Assembly: GCA_021776805.1 (NCBI GenBank)
Contig: JAJFFD010000129.1
Location: 20,412 to 84,411 of the forward strand
Length of the DNA stretch: 64,000 nt
Direction of reading: 5' to 3'
Source: Planctomycetota bacterium
GTDB lineage: Bacteria; Planctomycetota; UBA1135; UBA2386
The position numbers were made by a program, and so were the translations under genes. Below the pieces are notes generated by a model. That model saw only the letters and a program-made list of their open reading frames with translations, made no database searches and was not told the DNA's origin. This document shows, in pieces, positions 16,649 to 25,980 of the stretch. Numbering within the stretch: position 1 is the stretch's first letter; the number at the start of each line of letters is the position of its first letter.

Positions 16649-17679
16649 GGCATGAAGGGTATCGCCGGTTTTTCATGAAGGCGCTCGAGGGCCGAATCGC
16701 CGGCAATCTGCTCTGGCGAGCGACCCGCTTTCTTTGCCAGCTCAAAGATCTCCTTGAGCATCTGGCCTATGTGCCGGATCCGTGTCTCCGGCGGAGGAGA
16801 ACCATCGAGATGGGTGAGCGCACCGTGAATCAAGCCACCGGAGTTGATCACGAAATCCGGGGCATAAAGGATGCCCCTGCGAAAGAGTTCGATGCCGTGC
16901 TCAGGGCTTGCCAGCACGTTGTTGGCTGACCCGGCAATGGCCTTCGCCCGCATGGTCTGCAAGCTGAGGTCATGGATCACACCGCCCAGGGCACAGGGCG
17001 CAAATACGTCCGCTTCGACAGAGAGGATCTCCCCCGGCTCGACCAAGCTGGCGGAAAGGTCCTTGGCAGCCTTTTCTGCCAGATCCCACTGCACATCGGT
17101 GATGCTCAGCTTCGCCCCCGCCTCTGCCAGGAGCCTGGCGATTTGCATGCCGACGCCACCGAGCCCCTGAATCGCCACGTGAACCTCATCGAGCTTCGAG
17201 TGGCCGAGCTGCCTGGCGACCTCCTCGATCCCGGCGAAGACACCGAGGGCGGTCACTTCGGCGAGAGCCCCGCCCGAAGCTCGGGCCACGTATTGAGTCT
17301 CCTCGCCGACCGTCTCCAGATCCGAGCCCTCAGTGCCCACGTCGGGGCCGGTGTAGTAACGACCGCCCATTTGCTGGACATGCTTCCCAAGCAGCCGGTA
17401 GGCCGCCTCCCGGTCCATGGCAGGATCATCGACGATGACAGCCTTGCCCCCGCCACCAGGCACCCCGGAGACTGCGCACTTGAGAGTCATCGCCCGGGCT
17501 AGGCGCAAGGCGTCCTCGAGCCCTTCCACCGGGGATCGGTAGGTCCATCTCCGGATACCACCAAAGGCGGGGCCCAGACGAGTATCATGGATGGCGATAA
17601 AGGCCAGCACGGAATGGGCCTCATCACGAAGCACCTGGATCTGCTCAAAGTCCGAGATCAGAAATTCGTCGAGGTTCAC
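16645..17679 (-). CDS. Leu/Val/Phe-type amino-acid dehydrogenase
   Basis: A 344-residue NAD-dependent amino-acid dehydrogenase that oxidatively deaminates branched-chain or aromatic amino acids to 2-oxo acids. The catalytic domain shows GPAFGGIRRW, MTLKCAVSGVPGGGGKAVI (Gly-rich segment with substrate-binding Lys residues) and GPDVGTEGSDL. The Rossmann domain shows VAIQGLGGVGMQIARLLAE followed by ITDVQ. The open frame continues upstream to 18171 but that part overlaps a real plus-strand gene and looks non-coding. The GTG at 17679 gives the family N-terminus and length. Leucine dehydrogenase is the best match; Val or Phe specificity cannot be excluded. Confidence 0.87.
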   Translation of the reverse strand: MNLDEFLISDFEQIQVLRDEAHSVLAFIAIHDTRLGPAFGGIRRWTYRSPVEGLEDALRLARAMTLKCAVSGVPGGGGKAVIVDDPAMDREAAYRLLGKHVQQMGGRYYTGPDVGTEGSDLETVGEETQYVARASGGALAEVTALGVFAGIEEVARQLGHSKLDEVHVAIQGLGGVGMQIARLLAEAGAKLSITDVQWDLAEKAAKDLSASLVEPGEILSVEADVFAPCALGGVIHDLSLQTMRAKAIAGSANNVLASPEHGIELFRRGILYAPDFVINSGGLIHGALTHLDGSPPPETRIRHIGQMLKEIFELAKKAGRSPEQIAGDSALERLHEKPAIPFMP

Positions 17680-17811
17680 ATCAGCCGACCCTGCAAACCT
17701 TTCTCGAGACCTTGCACAAGGCTGCCATGAGCGAGGATTACAACCTTCCGCTATGCTTGATTCCCGCAAATTCAGGGAAGGATCCCGACGCCAACCCCTC
17801 CAAGGCACTTC

Positions 17812-18825
17812 ATGAGGTTCTATTACCTGCCCCTCGCCTCCCTCGCCCTGCTCAGCGCATGCGGCAGTGCTCCAGACCCGGTCTATGACCCAAATGCGGC
17901 GGATCGTTTCCGTACGCAGGAAGCCAAGGCAGAGGAGCTGCGCAAGCGCCAAGAGGACTTTGATCGCGTCCTCCTGGATCTGGACAAGAGTCTCGACCAG
18001 TACTTCAGCGCCACCATGAACTCCGGCTTTCTCCGCGCGGATCGACTCAGCGATAGCCTGGAAAGGTTTATCCGCGAAAAGGTGGGGAAGAACTTCGATC
18101 AGCTGATCGCTCTCGCTGATGGCATGCAACAAGGCGAGATCGATCCGGTCGCCGCGGGAGTGTCGAGGCAATTGGCGAATCAGATGCAGATTGCAGTCGG
18201 TAGCCTGCCGCGAAATCAGCAGATCGCCATGGCCGCCCTCGGGTTCAGCAACCGAGCCGAGGCTCTCGATCCACTCCTCAATGGTGCGGCGAGTAAGAAC
18301 GAGAACATCGCCTGCAATGCGGTGCTTGGCCTGGCAATCCTCGGTGACCAGCGAACGCCGCCGGAAGTGATCGCCCGGGTCATGGACAACGAGGGTTTTT
18401 CAGCCACGGTCCGAAGCAGCGCCGCATGGTCCCTACTCCAAATGGAAACCAAGGTTGTGGACTCGAAGCCCATCCAGATGGTTTGGGCACGAGTGCTGGA
18501 AAGCCCAATCGACGACGACAGCCTCGATGGAATCCTGATCTCTGCTCTCCGCGGCGCAGGCCTGAGCAAGAACGGAGACCTGGTGCCAGAAGTGGCGAGG
18601 TATACCGCGCATCCGACCCCCCTGGTCCGGATGTGTGCTGCTATCGCCCTCGGGCGGCTGCAGGATCCATCGGTAGTAGAGGCTCTGTATATCCTCATCG
18701 AACCATCTGAGCAGAACGCCAATGTGCGTCTTGCCGCCCGTAAGGCCCTGCAGGCGCTTGCCGGCGGCAACGACCGCGGATACGACGTGAAGGCGTGGCG
18801 CGAACTATTCGAGCGCGGCTCCTGA
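17812..18825 (+). CDS. HEAT-repeat lipoprotein
   Basis: A 337-residue lipoprotein. The signal peptide MRFYYLPLASLALLSACGS has an LSAC lipobox. A charged coiled segment (about residues 35-60) follows, and from about residue 140 there are several HEAT-like helical pairs (for example NACNAVLGLAILGDQRTPPE and VRMCAAIALGRLQDPSVVEA), ending near the C-terminus. Such scaffolds bind other proteins; no enzyme motif is visible. Its 3' end overlaps the next lipoprotein gene by 31 bases in another frame, so the two are co-expressed. Confidence 0.7.
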   Translation: MRFYYLPLASLALLSACGSAPDPVYDPNAADRFRTQEAKAEELRKRQEDFDRVLLDLDKSLDQYFSATMNSGFLRADRLSDSLERFIREKVGKNFDQLIALADGMQQGEIDPVAAGVSRQLANQMQIAVGSLPRNQQIAMAALGFSNRAEALDPLLNGAASKNENIACNAVLGLAILGDQRTPPEVIARVMDNEGFSATVRSSAAWSLLQMETKVVDSKPIQMVWARVLESPIDDDSLDGILISALRGAGLSKNGDLVPEVARYTAHPTPLVRMCAAIALGRLQDPSVVEALYILIEPSEQNANVRLAARKALQALAGGNDRGYDVKAWRELFERGS

Positions 18826-20009
18826 ATCGCTCGGCGATTCTCTTGGCCCTGGTCTTGTCAGGCCTGCAAGCCTGCAGTGACGAAAGTGCAGCAGCAAGGG
18901 ACCAGGATCCTGTTGGCAGAGAGGAGTCGGCACAGGAGATCATCGAGAAGATCTTGGCCCACTGTCACGGTCCCAGACGAGGTCAGCTAGGGAAGAGCAG
19001 CCTGCAACTGACCAATGAATCCGGATTCGCAGACCTTCTCAGCTACGCAGCCCCAGACAAGCTGCGGATCAGCGGACCCCAGGGCAAGCAGTCACTGGTT
19101 CGCGAGGACAAAGCCTGGGTCTGGCAAGGAAACGAAGACGCGAAGCAAGCGAGTGGGAGCGAACTCGAGAATCTGATCCTGCTACGCAACCTGATCGGGC
19201 TGCTGTACCTCCAACCCCTCTCCAGTCCTGAAGGCTGGGAAAAGGCCGAGACTGGCAGCTTGGTCAAGCGCAGCGAGTCAGGTGGAACTTGGCGACTCGA
19301 GTACCAGGCCGACCTCTACGAGCCGACTCGCCTGCAAGGTCCAGGCGGAAGCGTGACCTTCCTCGCAAGCACGACTGGCAAGACCAGAATTCCGACCAAG
19401 GCCGATCTTGCACCCCTAGGAACCTTTCAGGTCAAGGTCATGAGTGCCGGGCAGAACTTTCGCGCCGATCTCTTCGCGATCCCCTCGGAACGAAGTGGCG
19501 ACGGAACACAGCTGGTTCTTGGTCGAACGAGCAAGCCTCTGCAGCCGGAGTTCCAGGAGATCAGTGCACGGAAGCTACTGCTAATTGAAGACCCTGAGGA
19601 CTGGGGACTTCGTCGTAAGAACTGCAACAGCATCGGCAGAATGCTGGCGGCCGCCGGGCAGTCAAACGCTGGCGACCCACTCTTCTTCCTCGAGCAGGGT
19701 CAAGAGCGCATGGCCGTCCCCTACAAAGCGGCTCGAGGTAAGGCGGGGCAAGCGGTCACCGCGGCAGAGGGCATGGAGGTTCGCGACCTGGGAGTGGAAA
19801 CCGTCGCCGTCGTCTACGCTCCCGAGGGCGAGTTCTCTGAGCGGCTCCGACTTGGCAGGCAGATGCTGGAGGACTTCCTCGCTTCGAACGGGATCCCGGC
19901 AGCGGGCCCCATGCGCATGGCCATCAACTTCTACAGCTCGATCGACCCAGCCGAGCCCGCGGCCAGAAACCAAATGCCTCTGCGCCTGGAGATCCCGGTC
20001 TCGCGCTGA
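18795..20009 (+). CDS. Lipoprotein with LolA-like and GyrI-like parts
   Basis: A 404-residue lipoprotein starting at a GTG inside the previous gene; the lipobox is LQAC about 26 residues in. Residues 60-200 resemble the LolA/LolB-type half-barrel (a DLLSYAAPDKLRISGPQG stretch, then LVREDKAWVW). The C-terminal 90 residues (VETVAVVYAPEGEFSERL through MRMAINFYSSIDP to LRLEIPV) resemble a GyrI-like small-molecule-binding fold. Both assignments are by pattern only. It could carry a hydrophobic ligand in the periplasm. The coupling to the HEAT lipoprotein suggests a joint envelope function. Confidence 0.55.
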   Translation: MARTIRARLLNRSAILLALVLSGLQACSDESAAARDQDPVGREESAQEIIEKILAHCHGPRRGQLGKSSLQLTNESGFADLLSYAAPDKLRISGPQGKQSLVREDKAWVWQGNEDAKQASGSELENLILLRNLIGLLYLQPLSSPEGWEKAETGSLVKRSESGGTWRLEYQADLYEPTRLQGPGGSVTFLASTTGKTRIPTKADLAPLGTFQVKVMSAGQNFRADLFAIPSERSGDGTQLVLGRTSKPLQPEFQEISARKLLLIEDPEDWGLRRKNCNSIGRMLAAAGQSNAGDPLFFLEQGQERMAVPYKAARGKAGQAVTAAEGMEVRDLGVETVAVVYAPEGEFSERLRLGRQMLEDFLASNGIPAAGPMRMAINFYSSIDPAEPAARNQMPLRLEIPVSR

Positions 20010-20057
20010 GCGGGCCTCGCCGCGCGAGATCAATGGCCTTAGGCTCTCGCCTAGAAG

Positions 20058-21095
20058 ATGAGTTACCTCGCCTACCTACTGCCCATTCTCCTATGCCAGG
20101 TCTCAGCGGCACAGGATGCACAGGATGATCCCGCCAGGCAGGTTCGCGGCATGACCATCTCGACACCGGGAGGCGGTCGTGACTGGGCTTCCGACGCCAC
20201 CGTCGAGAGCATGCGACAGATCAAGGCCCTGGGTGCGAACTGGGTCACCATCCATCCCTACGCAAGCATCAGCGACGGGAATGGTCGCAGCGGACTGCCG
20301 GAAGGCATGGTCCACTCCTGGTCCGAGCTCGATCCAGAGAACCCTCCCCAGTATCTCCTGCGGCCCATCCGTGAGGCTCATGCCCTGGGGTTGAAGATCC
20401 TGATCAAGCCGCATCTCGCCTACTGGGGCACCCGCTTCTCCTGGCGCGGAGAGATCGACTTTGACTCGAGCCAGTCCTACCGCCGCTTCTTCTCGAGCTA
20501 TGCAGAGTGGATCGTGAAATTGGCGCGAGCCTGCAAGGAAGCGGATGCATTCGTGGTCGGCACAGAGCTGGACAAGACCATCGGCTACGAGACGGACTGG
20601 CGCAGAATCATCACCAAGATTCGCGCGGTCAACGACGGCCCTCTGACCTACGCCGCAAACTGGACCGACTTTGAGCGAGTGCCCTTCTGGGATGCCCTTG
20701 ATGTGGTCGGAATTCAGGCCTACTTCCCTCTGACCGATGCGCCGACCAGCGATGCTGACACTCTGCGGCAGGCCTGGGACTCCAGGATGTCCAAGCTTCG
20801 CAAGTATGGAGAGCGCTTCAATCGCAACATCGTATTCACCGAGCTCGGCTACAATCGCAGCAGCCTGGCGCCGGTCCGACCATGGGAGTACGAGAGCGAA
20901 GACGGTGCAGCGGCCCGAGCAATCCAGGAAGCCTGCTTACGTGCAGCCCTCGAGAGCATCGAAACCGAGGAGAGGGTTGTGGGATCCTTCCTTTGGAAGT
21001 GGTTCCCCGGGGAACGACGGCAACCGAGGAACTTCAACATGCAGGAGCCTCGGGTCATGCAGGTGATCTCCGAGACCTGGGCAGGACGGGACTGA
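20058..21095 (+). CDS. Secreted glycoside hydrolase, GH113-like
   Basis: A 345-residue TIM-barrel protein with a signal peptide ending near QVSAAQDAQ. The start GMTISTPGG, the segment ALGANWVTIHPYA, the strand-4 VVGTELDK (Glu170, candidate acid/base), WDALDVVGIQAYFPL and the strand-7 VFTELGYNRSS (Glu262, candidate nucleophile) match the clan-A arrangement of GH113 beta-mannanase-like enzymes. The end GSFLWKWFPG is also typical. It is probably periplasmic and acts on beta-mannosidic or related glycans; the substrate is not certain. It stands 48 bases after the lipoprotein pair and is followed by a strong terminator. Confidence 0.75.
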   Translation: MSYLAYLLPILLCQVSAAQDAQDDPARQVRGMTISTPGGGRDWASDATVESMRQIKALGANWVTIHPYASISDGNGRSGLPEGMVHSWSELDPENPPQYLLRPIREAHALGLKILIKPHLAYWGTRFSWRGEIDFDSSQSYRRFFSSYAEWIVKLARACKEADAFVVGTELDKTIGYETDWRRIITKIRAVNDGPLTYAANWTDFERVPFWDALDVVGIQAYFPLTDAPTSDADTLRQAWDSRMSKLRKYGERFNRNIVFTELGYNRSSLAPVRPWEYESEDGAAARAIQEACLRAALESIETEERVVGSFLWKWFPGERRQPRNFNMQEPRVMQVISETWAGRD

Positions 21096-21250
21096 GGGCA
21101 AGCCCAAGACGGCTGACCGAAGCCGGTCCTCGACCGCTTTCGCTGAGAATCTGAGAAAGCGCATTCGATCGCTGTGCTACCGCCCCTTCCCTAATGGACT
21201 GACCTGTCTCTCTACAGGGACCTCCTCTCCCGAACTCCAGCACACCGGAG

Positions 21251-21307
21251 CCGGGTTATTTCTCGCCAGGCAATCCATCTCCGGATGGATTGCCTTTATT
21301 TAACCCG
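21251..21307 (+). terminator. Rho-independent terminator after the hydrolase gene
   Basis: A perfect 11-bp stem (GGCAATCCATC at 21269-21279, tetraloop TCCG, GATGGATTGCC at 21284-21294) is followed at once by TTTATTTAA. An outer repeat, CCGGGTT at 21251 and AACCCGG ending at 21307, can extend the structure. It ends transcription about 170 bases after the GH113-like gene. Confidence 0.85.
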
Positions 21308-21376
21308 GCGGAGCCCTGAGCTGTCCTGCCAATGGCCCTGGTGGAGACGAACGCGCTGGCGTAAACCTTGGTGGGC

Positions 21377-23269
21377 ATGCCCTCTCCCAAGCCTCAACAT
21401 CTGCCCATGAGCCGTGATGAGCTCGCGGCTCGCGGCTGGGATGAAGTGGATGTGGTCTTCGTCACCGGCGACGCCTACATCGACCACCCTTCCTTCGCCA
21501 TGGCGCTCCTCGGACGAGTCCTGGAGGCCGATGGCTATCGGGTGGCCATTCTTTCCCAACCTGATTGGCAATCAGCAGCCGCCTTCCAGAGCCTCGGCAA
21601 ACCTCGCCTCTTCTTTGCGGTGAGCGCCGGCAACATGGATTCGATGATCAACCACTACACGGCGAACAAGAAAAGGCGTGCGGAGGACGCCTATTCGCCA
21701 GGTGGAGAAGCCGGCAAGCGGCCGGACCGTGCCACGAACGTCTACGCCCAACGCTGCCGTGAAGCCTATTCGGATGTGCCCGTGATCGTAGGTGGCGTCG
21801 AGGCATCCTTGCGTCGACTCGCGCACTTTGACTACTGGTCGGAGAGCATACGCCCGAGCATTCTTGCCACCTGCAAGGCCGATCTCCTCGCCTTCGGCAT
21901 GGGCGAGCAATCCATCCTCGAATTCGCCCGCCATCTGGACGCGGGTGCAGACATCAAGGATCTGCGCAATCTTCGCGGCGTCACCTATCTGCTTGGTCGC
22001 AACGAAGCTCTGCCCGAGCACGAGGGCGAGACAATCACCCTTCCCTCCCACGAGGAGATCAAGGAAAGCAAGCGCTCCTTCGCGGAGATGACTCGCCGCT
22101 TTCATCACGAAACCAACCCCCACAATGGGCGTCGCCTTCTCCAGGCACATGGGGATCGCGTGCTCGTGATCAATCCGCCCACACTTCCCATCGACGAAGA
22201 GGGGATGGATCGAATCTACGACCTGCCATACACGAGGCGACCACACCCGAGCTATCGAGATCCGATCCCTGCTCACCAGATGATCAAGGATTCGATCACC
22301 ATTATGCGTGGCTGCTTCGGTGGCTGCACATTCTGCTCCATCACCATGCATCAGGGCAGGATCATCCAGAGCAGGAGCCCCAAATCGATTCAGGAGGAAG
22401 TGCGTCAGCTCGCCAAGGATCCGGACTTCAAGGGTCACGTCAGCGACATAGGTGGCCCAACTGCAAACATGTACCGGATGCGCTGCAGCAAGCCGGAGGT
22501 GGAAAAGATCTGCCGGCGGCAATCCTGCGTACATCCGAGCATTTGCAAACTCCTGGGCACGGATCACAGTGATTTGATCGGGATCATGCGTGCGACGCGG
22601 GGAGTTCCTGGAATCAAGTCGGTCAAGGTCGCCTCAGGCATCCGCATGGACCTGGCTGAGAAGTCGCCGGAATACATCGAGGAGATTGCCCACCACCACG
22701 TGGGAGGACATCTCAAGGTCGCTCCCGAGCACAGCAGCGAGCGAGTCCTCGAAATGATGAAGAAGCCAAGCTGCGCCTCTTATGAGCGATTTGCCGAGAG
22801 CTTCACCAAGGCATCGGACAAGGCCGGGAAGGAGCAGTATCTGGTGCCGTACTTCATCGCCAGTCACCCCGGGAGTGCAGTCGAGGACATGATCGAGCTA
22901 GCGGTGTTTCTGAAGAAACGCGGCTACCGCCCGCGGCAAGTGCAGGACTTCATTCCGGCACCGATGGATGTAGCCACCTGCATGTACTACACAGGCCTGG
23001 ATCCCAACACCATGCAGCCCGTGCAAACGGTGAAGAAGCTACGTGACCGCAAGGTTCAGCGCGCATTGATGCAGTTCTTCAAACCCGAGAACTACTTCAC
23101 CGTGCGTGAGGCCCTGGAGACTTCAGGTCGCAAGGATCTGATCGGATCAGGTGAACACTGCCTCATCCCGGCGAAGGCGCCGAAAGAAGCCATGGACCTC
23201 AAGTCGAAGGGGCGACCTCTTGCCCGCAACAAGAAGGGCAAGACCGTCGGCTACCGCCCGCACCGCTAG
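21377..23269 (+). CDS. ygiQ: YgiQ-family radical SAM protein
   Basis: A 630-residue radical SAM protein of the YgiQ family. The N-terminal region has VDVVFVTGDAYIDHPSF and VIVGGVEASLRRLAHFDYW, the core has the [4Fe-4S] cluster motif RGCFGGCTFCSI (Cys313, Cys317, Cys320), and later LKVAPEHSS and VQDFIPAPMDVATCMYYTG are family hallmarks. Full length. The physiological reaction of YgiQ is not established. The ATG at 21377 is preferred to upstream TTG/GTG codons from 21368. The stop codon is shared within a 4-base overlap with the convergent gloA-like gene. Confidence 0.93.
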   Translation: MPSPKPQHLPMSRDELAARGWDEVDVVFVTGDAYIDHPSFAMALLGRVLEADGYRVAILSQPDWQSAAAFQSLGKPRLFFAVSAGNMDSMINHYTANKKRRAEDAYSPGGEAGKRPDRATNVYAQRCREAYSDVPVIVGGVEASLRRLAHFDYWSESIRPSILATCKADLLAFGMGEQSILEFARHLDAGADIKDLRNLRGVTYLLGRNEALPEHEGETITLPSHEEIKESKRSFAEMTRRFHHETNPHNGRRLLQAHGDRVLVINPPTLPIDEEGMDRIYDLPYTRRPHPSYRDPIPAHQMIKDSITIMRGCFGGCTFCSITMHQGRIIQSRSPKSIQEEVRQLAKDPDFKGHVSDIGGPTANMYRMRCSKPEVEKICRRQSCVHPSICKLLGTDHSDLIGIMRATRGVPGIKSVKVASGIRMDLAEKSPEYIEEIAHHHVGGHLKVAPEHSSERVLEMMKKPSCASYERFAESFTKASDKAGKEQYLVPYFIASHPGSAVEDMIELAVFLKKRGYRPRQVQDFIPAPMDVATCMYYTGLDPNTMQPVQTVKKLRDRKVQRALMQFFKPENYFTVREALETSGRKDLIGSGEHCLIPAKAPKEAMDLKSKGRPLARNKKGKTVGYRPHR

Positions 23270-23640
23270 CCGGCTTCTCGATTCTCGAGGATCTCGATGT
23301 CGTAGCCGTTCGGGTCCTTGATGAAGATGTACTTGCTCCGGTTCCCCGGCTTGCTCCGACGGTACCACCATCCCTGGGCCTCAACCTCGGTCACCAGCTT
23401 TTCGAGATCGGCGACAAAGAAGGCCAGGTGCCCGAATTGGTTGCCGAGCTCGTATTCGCTCTTGCCGTGGTTGTAGGTTAGCTCGATGTGGTACTGGGCA
23501 TCCGCGTCGGCGAGAAAGACGAGCGTAGCCTCATCCCCGATTCGACTTCGCCTGACCTCATTCAAGCCGAGAAAGCCAAGATAGAACTCCAAGGACTCGT
23601 CCAAGTCCTTGACCCGGATCATCGTGTGGGCGAGTTTCAT
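23266..23640 (-). CDS. gloA: Lactoylglutathione lyase-like (glyoxalase I) protein
   Basis: A 124-residue vicinal-oxygen-chelate protein. All four expected metal ligands are visible: His in MKLAHTMIRV, Glu in HIELTYNHG, His in FGHLAFFV and Glu in DPNGYDIEILE. LDESLEFYLGFLGL and DPNGYDIE are classical GloA signatures. It should isomerise hemithioacetals of methylglyoxal and a thiol; whether the thiol is glutathione is not known for this lineage. It converges on ygiQ (4-base overlap) and diverges from the aminopeptidase gene with only 29 bases between. Confidence 0.85.
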   Translation of the reverse strand: MKLAHTMIRVKDLDESLEFYLGFLGLNEVRRSRIGDEATLVFLADADAQYHIELTYNHGKSEYELGNQFGHLAFFVADLEKLVTEVEAQGWWYRRSKPGNRSKYIFIKDPNGYDIEILENREAG

Positions 23641-23669
23641 GCCTCCACCATAAAGAGGATGAGAAGACT

Positions 23670-25130
23670 GTGACCACGATCAACTTTGCCGGAAACGTCC
23701 AAGGGCTCCTGCGAGGAGCAGATGCCCTCCTGGTAGCCGCCCCCAAGTCAGCATTCAGCAAAGCTCGACTGGCAGGATTGCTAGATAGCAGCCTGTCAGC
23801 ACAGCTGGTCAAGCTGGCAGGAGGGACGACCTCCGGCGACCTCGGCAACTGCGTAGGCAGCCTGGCGCAGGGCAAGCCCAGCCAACTCTATGCCGGCCTG
23901 CTCCCGGAGAAGGTCTCCCGGCACAACTGCGCTGCCCGAGCGGAAAGTATCCGCCGCATTGTGATCCAAGCAGGTTTGGAGAAGCATGCGAACCCACGGG
24001 TGCTCTTGATCTTGGACGATAGCTCGCACTATCTGGCGGCGGCAAACTCGATCGCCAAGGCCATCCCTCTGTTCAGCATGAAATCAAGGGACAAGAGCAA
24101 GGCCAAGATCCAGGTGCTGGCCGTGGACAAGAAGGGCAAGGCGCAGTCGGCAAGCAAGATTATTCGCGATACGGTCAAGGCCACGCGAGAAGCTGCGCGA
24201 CTGGTCGACGCGCCACCCACGGACATGAACCCTGAGGCCATGGTCCGGGAGGCGCGCAAGCTACTGCGTGGCATTCCCAATGTGAGCATCTCCGAGATTC
24301 GCGGTGATGCCTTGCTCAAAGCGAAGCTCGGAGCGATTCACGCTGTCGGACGCACTGCCAAGAAGGCGCCGCGCTTGATGATCGCCAAGTACCGCCCGAG
24401 CGGAGCCAAGGGTGGCCACGTAGCCCTCGTCGGCAAGGGCATCACCTACGACACCGGCGGCCTGCACATCAAGATGCGCGGCTTCATGGAATCCATGAAG
24501 GGTGACATGGGCGGCGCTGCCGCCACCCTCGGTGCCTTCTACGTACTCGCAGCCTCAGGAATCAAGCGACCGATCAGTCTTTGCCTATGCCTTGCCGAGA
24601 ACGCCATCGGAGCGAATGCCTACAAGCCAGATGACATCATCACCATGCACTCCGGCAAGACCGTTGAGATCAACAACACGGATGCGGAAGGCCGCCTGGT
24701 CCTGGGTGATGGTGTCAGCTATGCCGCGCGTGTCCTCAAGGCCGATACCATCATCGACGCAGCCACCCTCACCGGCGCGCAGATGGTCTCCACTGGCTAC
24801 GTTCACTCGGCCATCGTCTGCAACGATGAGCGCCTGGAAAAGAGCACGGTCGCGGCGGGTCATGCCTCTGGCGACTTGGCCCATGCCATGCTCTTCGCGC
24901 CCGAGCTCTACAAGGAAGAGTATGCCAGCTCAATAGCCGACATGCTGAACTCAGTCCTGCGTAGATCCAACGCACAGTCAAGCTGCGCAGCCCAGTTCGT
25001 CTACTGGCACATCGAGGACTGCAAGGTCCGCTGGTGCCATGTGGACATGGCAGGACCTTCGTGGATCAAGAACCGTGGCACAGGCTACGGAGTCGCGCTC
25101 CTCTCCGAGCTGGTTCGCAGCCTGCGCTGA
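23670..25130 (+). CDS. M17 leucyl aminopeptidase
   Basis: A 486-residue cytosolic aminopeptidase of family M17. The two-metal site is shown by VALVGKGITYDTGGLHIK and MKGDMGGAA, and by the hallmark NTDAEGRLVLGD. The catalytic Lys and Arg lie in these segments. The N-terminal domain is divergent as usual. The GTG at 23670 is preceded by a purine-rich AGAGGATGAGAAG stretch. It removes N-terminal residues from peptides; cysteinyl-glycine is another common substrate. It ends 7 bases before the convergent EF-hand gene. Confidence 0.93.
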   Translation: MTTINFAGNVQGLLRGADALLVAAPKSAFSKARLAGLLDSSLSAQLVKLAGGTTSGDLGNCVGSLAQGKPSQLYAGLLPEKVSRHNCAARAESIRRIVIQAGLEKHANPRVLLILDDSSHYLAAANSIAKAIPLFSMKSRDKSKAKIQVLAVDKKGKAQSASKIIRDTVKATREAARLVDAPPTDMNPEAMVREARKLLRGIPNVSISEIRGDALLKAKLGAIHAVGRTAKKAPRLMIAKYRPSGAKGGHVALVGKGITYDTGGLHIKMRGFMESMKGDMGGAAATLGAFYVLAASGIKRPISLCLCLAENAIGANAYKPDDIITMHSGKTVEINNTDAEGRLVLGDGVSYAARVLKADTIIDAATLTGAQMVSTGYVHSAIVCNDERLEKSTVAAGHASGDLAHAMLFAPELYKEEYASSIADMLNSVLRRSNAQSSCAAQFVYWHIEDCKVRWCHVDMAGPSWIKNRGTGYGVALLSELVRSLR

Positions 25131-25137
25131 GAGGCAA

Positions 25138-25791
25138 TCAGCGCTTGCGGCGCTGTTGACGCCGATCCTTACGCAACTCGCGTCGTTCGCCACGCTTCTC
25201 AGCGCGTCCTTCGCGACGGTCCTGCCGATTCTCCTGGCGGCCTTCGCGGCGCTCCTGTCGATTCTCCTGGCGGTCCGATCGACGCTCCTGTCGAGCATCC
25301 TGACGATCCGATCGGCGCTCTTGTCGCGCATCCTGGTTCTCTCGCCAGTGCTTGCGTAGGCCGACCATCATCCTCGGACGGGCCTTGCGCCACTCCTGCC
25401 GCGAGATCTCCCCATCCTGGTTCAGATCCATCTTGGCCTTGGCCTTCTTGGCGAACTCGGGGTGCTTCTCCCGCACATCCTGCCAACGCGCGTAGCGCTC
25501 CTCACGGAACTCCTCTCGCTTCTCGCCGCGCTCTTCGCGACGCTCTTGTCGGGCATCCTGCCGATCACCGCGACGTTCCACCCGCTTCTCCTTTCGATCT
25601 CCGCGCCGCTCTTGGCGGTTCTCCTGCCGCTCCCTGCGGTTCTCTTGGCGGTTCTCCTGCCGCTCCTGGCGGTTCTCCTGTCGCTTCTCCTGGCGTTCTT
25701 GCCGCGGTATGCGGCGCTTCTCCTGGGCTTGCAAGCTGGTGATTACGACACAGGCGGAAAGGGCTACGGCGATGCTGGTGGCGAGTTTCAT
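25138..25791 (-). CDS. Exported highly charged repeat protein with one EF-hand
   Basis: A 217-residue exported protein. After a signal peptide (MKLATSIAVALSACVVITSLQAQ) about 85 residues are built from short repeats of the type RQENRQER/RGDRKEKR, then comes one canonical EF-hand (DLNQDGEISRQE, with Asp1, Asn3, Asp5, Gly6, Ile8 and Glu12), then 60 more residues of RQDARQERRSD-type repeats. Arg, Glu, Gln and Asp make up almost everything outside the EF-hand. The ATG at 25791 gives the signal peptide; the frame opens 14 residues earlier. It may bind calcium and form a charged helical rod or bind anionic polymer. The repetitive DNA invites length variation. Confidence 0.65.
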   Translation of the reverse strand: MKLATSIAVALSACVVITSLQAQEKRRIPRQERQEKRQENRQERQENRQENRRERQENRQERRGDRKEKRVERRGDRQDARQERREERGEKREEFREERYARWQDVREKHPEFAKKAKAKMDLNQDGEISRQEWRKARPRMMVGLRKHWRENQDARQERRSDRQDARQERRSDRQENRQERREGRQENRQDRREGRAEKRGERRELRKDRRQQRRKR

Positions 25792-25980
25792 GGTGTGGCT
25801 CTCCTGTACGTTGCCACCACTTGATCGACGCACTCTGTCCAGATCCTGAGCAGCTCTCGACTCTGACCGGTGTTTTTCGCAGCCTTCTGGCCTCCTATTG
25901 AGACTCTCCCAGTCTTGGGCATCCCAGTCCCCGGTGACAGGGAGCGGTGAGCCACTGCCCTTCCCCTCAGGCCTCCGCTG

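Noticed and set aside
17680..18171. N-terminal extension of the amino-acid dehydrogenase frame
   Set aside because: It overlaps the start of the HEAT lipoprotein on the other strand and lies outside the family's normal N-terminus.
21572..22567. 331-codon minus-strand open frame
   Set aside because: It is antisense to ygiQ, including its cluster-binding motif; the product has no recognisable content.
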